From the NCBI RefSeq assembly GCF_023218075.1, contig NZ_JALPTB010000034.1:1-64000 (forward strand): 64,000 bases of DNA. The letters run 5' to 3'. Positions 59,240-64,000 of the stretch are shown piece after piece. The notes under the pieces were generated by a model. The model had not been told where the DNA came from. It did not search any database and was given only the letters and a program-made list of their open reading frames with translations. This DNA comes from Rhodococcus sp. HM1 (GTDB lineage Bacteria > Actinomycetota > Actinomycetes > Mycobacteriales > Mycobacteriaceae). The position numbers and the translations under genes were made by a program. The stretch's first letter is position 1; each line of letters starts with the position of its first letter.

Positions 59240-61516
59240 ATGAGCGAGTGGACCGACCGCCCGACGGCGGACATCGTCGCCGACCTGACGCTGGAGGAGA
59301 AGGCGTCGCTGACGAGCGGTCTGAACTTCTGGTTCACCGAGCCCGTCGAGCGCGCCGGGATCCCGTCCATCATGCTGACCGACGGTCCGCACGGGGTGCG
59401 GAAGCAGACCGGTGGCGGCGACCATCTGGGCCTCGGCGCCGCGGAGCCCGCGACGTGCTTCCCGCCGGCGGTGGCCTTGGGTGGCACCTTCGATCCGGAC
59501 CTGCTGGAGCGGGTCGGGGTCGCACTGGGCACCGAGGCCCGCGCCGCGCAGGTCGGGGTTCTTCTCGGGCCGGGTATCAACATCAAGCGAACCCCGTTGT
59601 GCGGACGCAACTTCGAGTATCTCTCCGAGGATCCGTTGCTGTCGGGTGTCCTGGGCGCGGCGCTGGTGCGGGGCCTTCAGTCGCAGGGCGTCGGTGCGTC
59701 GCTCAAGCACTATGCGGCGAACAACCAGGAGACCGACCGGATGCGGGTGTCGGCGGACATCGATCCGCGGCCGTTGCGCGAGATCTATCTGCGCGGGTTC
59801 GAGCGGGTCGTCGAGGACGCCCGTCCGTGGACGGTGATGTGCTCGTACAACCGCATCAACGGGGTGTATGCGTCGGAGAACCGGTGGCTGCTCACCGACG
59901 TGCTGCGCGGCGAGTGGGGATTCGACGGCCTCGTCGTCAGCGACTGGGGCGCGGTCGCCGACCGGGTCGCGGCGCTGGCGGCGGGGCTGGATCTGGAGAT
60001 GCCGTCGACCGGTGGCCGCACCGACGCCGAGATCGTCGCCGCGGTGCGCGCGGGCACGCTCGACGAAGCGGTCCTCGACACCGCCGCGGGGCGGGTCGTC
60101 GACCTGGTGCGCCGGGCCGTCGCGGGCGCGCAGCCGGACGCGACCTACGACGCGGACGCACACCACGCGCTGGCGCGGGAAGCCGCGGCCGCGTCGGTGG
60201 TGTTGCTGCGCAACGAGGGCGGCCTGCTGCCCCTCGCCCCGGACGCGAAGGTCGCGGTGATCGGCGAACTCGCCCGCAGCCCGCGCTACCAGGGTGCCGG
60301 GTCGTCGCGGATCAACCCGACGCGGCTGGACAACGCGCTCGACGAAATCCGGGCGCTCGCGACCGTCGAGGTGCCGTTCGCGGCGGGCTACTCCGCCGAG
60401 GGATCCGGGGCGTCGGAACTGACCGCCGAGGCGACCGCGGTGGCGGCCGCCGCCGACACGGTGATGCTGTTCCTCGGGGTGCCCGCCGAGCTGGAATCGG
60501 AAGGCTTCGACCGCGAGGACCTGGAACTTCCCGCCTCGCAGCTCGAACTGCTCGACGCGGTCGTCGTGGCGAACCCGAACACCGTCGTCGTGCTGTCCAA
60601 CGGTGGCGTGGTGCGGCTCTCCGGTTTCGCGGACCGGGTGCCCGCCATCGTGGAGGGCTGGCTGCTCGGACAGGCGGGCGGCGGCGGAGTCGCCGACGTG
60701 CTCTACGGGGTGGTCAATCCGTCGGCGCGGCTCGCCGAGACCGTCCCGGTGCGGCTCGAAGACACCGCCGCGTACGGGAACTTCCCCGGCGAGCACGGCC
60801 ACGTCCGGTACGGCGAGGGCCTGCACGTCGGCTACCGCTGGTACGACGCCCGGCAGCTCGAGGTGTCGTACCCGTTCGGGTTCGGCTTGTCCTACACCAC
60901 CTTCGACTACGGCAACGCTGTGGTGACCGGTAATGCCGAGGTGACCGGGGGCGGCGATCTCACCGTGACGGTCACCGTCACCAATACGGGTGACCGGGAC
61001 GGCGCCGAGGTCGTGCAGGTCTACGCGAGCCTGCCGGATTCCGCGGTGACGCGGGCGCCGCGCGACCTGAAGGGCTTCGCGAAGGTACACCTCGCCGCGG
61101 GCGAGTCCCGGGAGGTCCGGATCCCGGTGCGCCGCGCCGACCTCGCCTACTGGGACACCCGCGTCGACGCCTGGGTCGTCGAGGGCGGCACCTACACCGT
61201 CGAGGTGGGGGCCTCGAGCCGGGACATCCGCGCCGTGTGCACGGTCGAGGTGACCGGCGACGAGGTGCAGCTGCCGCTGTCGCTGGAGTCGTCGATCGGT
61301 GAGGTCCTCGCGAGCCCGGTCGCGGCCGGGCTCGTCATGGAGGCGTTCGCATCCATCACCGGGGCGGGCGACGGTGGCGCGGCTCCGGTGCTGGACGAGA
61401 GCGTGCTGAAGATGGCCGAATCGATGCCGCTGAGCCGGATGGTCGGGTTCCTCGGCGAAAAGTTCGATCGCGACCGGCTTCGGCAACTGATCGACGCCGC
61501 CAACGCCGCTCGGTGA
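59240..61516 (+). CDS. Glycoside hydrolase family 3 (beta-glucosidase-like)
   Basis: A 758-residue enzyme. The N-terminal TIM barrel has LKHYAANNQET (KH motif near 156) and the nucleophile Asp235 in GLVVSDWGAV. A central alpha/beta sandwich and a C-terminal fibronectin-III-like domain (from about 590) follow. It should hydrolyse beta-linked glucosides or xylosides. There is no signal peptide, so it acts in the cytoplasm on imported glycosides. The ATG has AGGAGAAGC directly upstream. The gene appears to stand alone. Confidence 0.9.
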   Translation: MSEWTDRPTADIVADLTLEEKASLTSGLNFWFTEPVERAGIPSIMLTDGPHGVRKQTGGGDHLGLGAAEPATCFPPAVALGGTFDPDLLERVGVALGTEARAAQVGVLLGPGINIKRTPLCGRNFEYLSEDPLLSGVLGAALVRGLQSQGVGASLKHYAANNQETDRMRVSADIDPRPLREIYLRGFERVVEDARPWTVMCSYNRINGVYASENRWLLTDVLRGEWGFDGLVVSDWGAVADRVAALAAGLDLEMPSTGGRTDAEIVAAVRAGTLDEAVLDTAAGRVVDLVRRAVAGAQPDATYDADAHHALAREAAAASVVLLRNEGGLLPLAPDAKVAVIGELARSPRYQGAGSSRINPTRLDNALDEIRALATVEVPFAAGYSAEGSGASELTAEATAVAAAADTVMLFLGVPAELESEGFDREDLELPASQLELLDAVVVANPNTVVVLSNGGVVRLSGFADRVPAIVEGWLLGQAGGGGVADVLYGVVNPSARLAETVPVRLEDTAAYGNFPGEHGHVRYGEGLHVGYRWYDARQLEVSYPFGFGLSYTTFDYGNAVVTGNAEVTGGGDLTVTVTVTNTGDRDGAEVVQVYASLPDSAVTRAPRDLKGFAKVHLAAGESREVRIPVRRADLAYWDTRVDAWVVEGGTYTVEVGASSRDIRAVCTVEVTGDEVQLPLSLESSIGEVLASPVAAGLVMEAFASITGAGDGGAAPVLDESVLKMAESMPLSRMVGFLGEKFDRDRLRQLIDAANAAR

Positions 61517-61628
61517 GTGCGCCGTGTGAAACGTGTGGATCGTTCGGGCGATTGTTCGCCACCGCCCCAATGTGATTGAGTGGGCGGCGCCGGTGGGGGC
61601 CGGCGTTTTCACTCGACGATGTGGGGGA

Positions 61629-62579
61629 ATGTCCGTGGCGGATGAAGCAGCGCTACCGGAGCCGAGTATCGCGCTCGACGACCGGAAACCCGGGTCGATG
61701 GCGATCGACCCGGAAACGCACACGATCTACGTCGTGACGCGGCGCGGTGTCGGTGGCGACAGCACGATCGACGTCGTCGATCCGGCGCGCGGCGATGTGG
61801 CGGCGACGATTCCCAGCGTCACGAATGCGAGCGCGGTGGCGATCGCGCCGGATCGTCACGAACTCTACGTCGCCAATTACGCCCTGCGCACCGTCTCCGT
61901 CGTCGACACCCGGACCCGGGCCGTCACGGCCACGATTCCGGTCGGGAAGGAACCGTGGGCCGTGCGAGCCGATCCGTCGGCTCCCACGCTGTACGTGATG
62001 ACCGGGGACGAATTCACCGTGATCGACGCGGACCGCAGGGTCGTCACCTCGAACTTCCGCATCGACAACGAGTTCCCGGAGGTCTCCCGGGGATTCGCCG
62101 TGATCGCGGGACGTCTGTACGTTCCGATTCCGATCGCCGGTGAACACGACTGGGTCGGAGGCAAGGTCGCCGTCGTCGACATCGCCACCGGCGGCGTGAT
62201 CACCGAGATCACCGTCGGTCGCTCCCCCGACCTCGTCCTCGACCCGGCCGGTCCGACGATCTACGTCGTCAATCGGTACGACGAGACGATCTCGGTCATC
62301 GACCCCGCCACCGGCACCGTCACCGGCCCGTACCCCGTCGACTTCGAGGGCGGGGGCGACTCGGCGATCGACCCCGCACGGCAGACGCTGTACATTACGA
62401 ACTTCAGCAGCGACACCGTCTCCGAAATAGACCTGGAATCAATGGAATTGGTGCGGACCCATCGGGTCGGCGATGCTCCGCGCAGCCCCGTCGTCGACCC
62501 CGCGACGCACCATGTCTACACGTCCGACAGCCACTCCCACAGCATCTCGGTGATCGAACCCGCCGAAGCGCCGCACTGA
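61629..62579 (+). CDS. YVTN-type beta-propeller repeat protein
   Basis: About 316 residues made of six or seven repeats of roughly 43 residues with the pattern ...xxIYVVxR...xxIxVVDPATGxVxxTI..., the YVTN/lactonase-like beta-propeller. Examples are YVVTRRGVGGDSTIDVVDP, YVANYALRTVSVVDT and YVVNRYDETISVIDP. Propellers of this type bind proteins or ligands and have no fixed enzyme activity. No signal peptide is seen. ATG 61629 has a GGGGG tract very close to it; an in-frame GTG at 61533 is possible. Function unknown. Confidence 0.75.
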   Translation: MSVADEAALPEPSIALDDRKPGSMAIDPETHTIYVVTRRGVGGDSTIDVVDPARGDVAATIPSVTNASAVAIAPDRHELYVANYALRTVSVVDTRTRAVTATIPVGKEPWAVRADPSAPTLYVMTGDEFTVIDADRRVVTSNFRIDNEFPEVSRGFAVIAGRLYVPIPIAGEHDWVGGKVAVVDIATGGVITEITVGRSPDLVLDPAGPTIYVVNRYDETISVIDPATGTVTGPYPVDFEGGGDSAIDPARQTLYITNFSSDTVSEIDLESMELVRTHRVGDAPRSPVVDPATHHVYTSDSHSHSISVIEPAEAPH

Positions 62580-62701
62580 GCGCACGACGCGAGCGCAGGG
62601 CGGCCCGCCGATGCAGGCAGGTCGATCGGCGACAGTTCCACCCGGACCGTGTCGGTGCGGTGTGCCAGCATGGGCTTGCACTCGACACCGAGGGGAGTTC
62701 C

Positions 62702-64000
62702 GTGACCACAGCCGATGTCCATCGCCTGGTCCGCTTGCAGCGCGATCACCAGGCATGGTCGCTGCTGCGGGCGGACAACGCCGCCGTGGTCCTCGCACTG
62801 CTGGCCCGGCATTTCGACCATGGGACGCGGCGGCTCCCGGCCCCCGAACTGTTCGAGTTGCTCGACACCGATCTCCAGGAACTGCGCGACGAAGGTTTCG
62901 ATCTGCCACGCACCGGTCAGGCCTACTGCGCGGACTGGGTGCGCGCCGGCTACCTGCTGCGCCGGCCGAGCACAGACTCGCGCGAGGAAACCCTCGAACC
63001 GACCGAGTCGACGTTCGCCGCGCTCGCCTTCGTGTCCGGATTGACGAGTACGACCAGTTCGGTGACCGAGTCGCGGCTGACGACCCTATCCAGCCAGCTG
63101 CAGGCACTGGCCCGCGATTCCGATCCCCGCAGCGAGTCGCGGTTGGCAGCGCTGCGCGCCGAACGCGACGCGCTGGACCGGCAGATCGCCGCCGTCGAAT
63201 CCGGGGATTTCCCGGTCCTGGACGGCACCCGCGCCGCGGAACGGGCGAAGGAGATCCTCGCGCTCGCCGGGGAGATCCCGGGCGACTTCGCGCGGGTGCG
63301 CGCCGAGCTCGACTCCCTCAACCGGGAGCTGCGCGCCCGCATCCTCGACGACGAGGGCGACCGCGGCGATACCCTCGGGGAGGTGTTCCGGGGCGTCGAT
63401 CTGATCGGCAACTCCGACGCCGGGCGCAGCTTCACCGGGTTCTACGACATGATCATCGATCCGGAGCGCTCCTCCCAGCTCGACGCATGGATCGAGGTGG
63501 TGCTGCAGCGGTCGTTCGCGCAGCTGCTCGACCTCGCCGAGCGGCGCCGGTTCAGGTCGCTGCTCACCGAGATGGAGACCTCGGGCAGCGAGGTGCACGC
63601 AACGATGACCTCGTTGTCGCGGTCGCTACGCCATTTCGTGCAGTCCCGCCACTACGAGGAGCATCGGCGGCTGCAGCGGCTGTTGCGCTCGGCTCAGCAG
63701 CAGGCATTGGAGGTGGCACGGCGCCGCAAGCCCTACGACCTGCTCGACCTCGAACTGGTCCGGATCGGCATGAGCATCGACTCGGTGGCCGCACTGCAGC
63801 TGCACAATCCCGCCGACGACCTGGTGGCCGAGCCGGTGGTATCGCAGCCGGCCGGTGAGGTCGACCTCGACGAACTGCGCCGCATCGTCCGCGAGTCGGA
63901 GATCGATCTGGACGAGCTGGCCGGGAACGTCGCTGCGACGCTGGGTGCGCGTGGCCGCGCCACGATCGGCGACGTCCTGCAGGATCATCCCGCGACGCAG
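62702..64000 (+). CDS. jetA: DUF3375 protein, JetA-like subunit of a Wadjet system; runs off the window
   Basis: 433 codons are visible with no stop. The start is GTG with GAGGGGAG about 7 nt upstream. The opening VHRLVRLQRDHQAWSLLRA, the YCADWVRAGYLLRR stretch, the coiled-coil middle and FTGFYDMIIDPERSSQLD are typical of DUF3375. This is the kleisin-like JetA (MukF-like) subunit of type I Wadjet, which detects and cuts small circular DNA. The family is about 480 residues, so only the C-terminus is missing. JetB, JetC (SMC) and JetD (Toprim-like) would be expected at once to the right. Confidence 0.85.
   Translation, partial: MTTADVHRLVRLQRDHQAWSLLRADNAAVVLALLARHFDHGTRRLPAPELFELLDTDLQELRDEGFDLPRTGQAYCADWVRAGYLLRRPSTDSREETLEPTESTFAALAFVSGLTSTTSSVTESRLTTLSSQLQALARDSDPRSESRLAALRAERDALDRQIAAVESGDFPVLDGTRAAERAKEILALAGEIPGDFARVRAELDSLNRELRARILDDEGDRGDTLGEVFRGVDLIGNSDAGRSFTGFYDMIIDPERSSQLDAWIEVVLQRSFAQLLDLAERRRFRSLLTEMETSGSEVHATMTSLSRSLRHFVQSRHYEEHRRLQRLLRSAQQQALEVARRRKPYDLLDLELVRIGMSIDSVAALQLHNPADDLVAEPVVSQPAGEVDLDELRRIVRESEIDLDELAGNVAATLGARGRATIGDVLQDHPATQ

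Noticed and set aside
59027-61723. 898-codon minus-strand open frame over the GH3 gene
   Set aside because: Antisense shadow of the GH3 gene with Arg/His/Asp-rich composition and no motif.
1-64000. CRISPR arrays, tRNA or rRNA genes, insertion sequences
   Set aside because: No regularly spaced repeats, no cloverleaf-like or rRNA-like stretches and no transposase-like proteins were recognised by eye.

Overview
The window is GC-rich DNA from a mycolic-acid actinomycete. The gene content points to Rhodococcus or a close relative: the Mce-transporter ATPase MceG at the left edge, FprB-type ferredoxin reductases, a mycofactocin-type dehydrogenase, an F420-type oxidoreductase and many TetR regulators. 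I cannot name the species. No tRNA, rRNA, CRISPR array or insertion sequence was seen.

Region 1 (1-12 kb). After the 5' part of mceG come an FprB-type reductase and a two-domain cell-wall hydrolase. Next is a P450 operon (SDR, small ferredoxin, cytochrome P450), then two paralogous TetR genes and an acyl-CoA synthetase/crotonase operon. An 18-bp operator-like palindrome (ACAAAAT-N4-ATTTTGT type) lies at the mceG, hydrolase and second TetR promoters.

Region 2 (10.6-49 kb). This is one large catabolic block. It holds a phthalate-dioxygenase-type reductase, a Rieske oxygenase with an acyl-CoA dehydrogenase, and several SDRs. It also has two aldehyde dehydrogenases, a fused double CoA-transferase and a thiolase-fold/OB-fold pair that looks like an Ltp2/ChsH2-type lyase. 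A second thiolase-like protein, an LLM oxidoreductase, a crotonase and three tungsten/molybdopterin oxidoreductases follow. Two of these are translationally coupled to a 3-hydroxyacyl-CoA dehydrogenase and a second FprB. Two acyl-CoA synthetases and transporters of the DHA2, MHS and AAHS types complete it. About ten promoters from 13 to 49 kb carry the same palindrome, core CTA-N7-TAG in A/T-rich arms, which suggests one regulon. The TetR gene at 14.9 kb is the only regulator inside the block and the best candidate. The logic is uptake, CoA activation, Rieske or P450 oxygenation, dehydrogenation and beta-oxidation or retro-aldol cleavage. The substrate is probably an aromatic, alicyclic or terpenoid/steroid-like acid, but the sequence does not identify it.

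Region 3 (49-53.6 kb). A second Rieske oxygenase forms an operon with a crotonase, a hotdog thioesterase and a CoA-transferase. It is divergent from its own TetR gene across a TGAGAC-type operator.

Region 4 (53.6-64 kb). This part is unrelated to catabolism: a DinB-like protein, a 1554-residue superfamily 1 helicase with a C-terminal Vsr/DUF559-like nuclease domain, a family 3 glycoside hydrolase and a YVTN beta-propeller protein. At the right edge is the start of a DUF3375 gene, the JetA subunit of the Wadjet (JetABCD) anti-plasmid system. The rest of that operon would lie outside the window.
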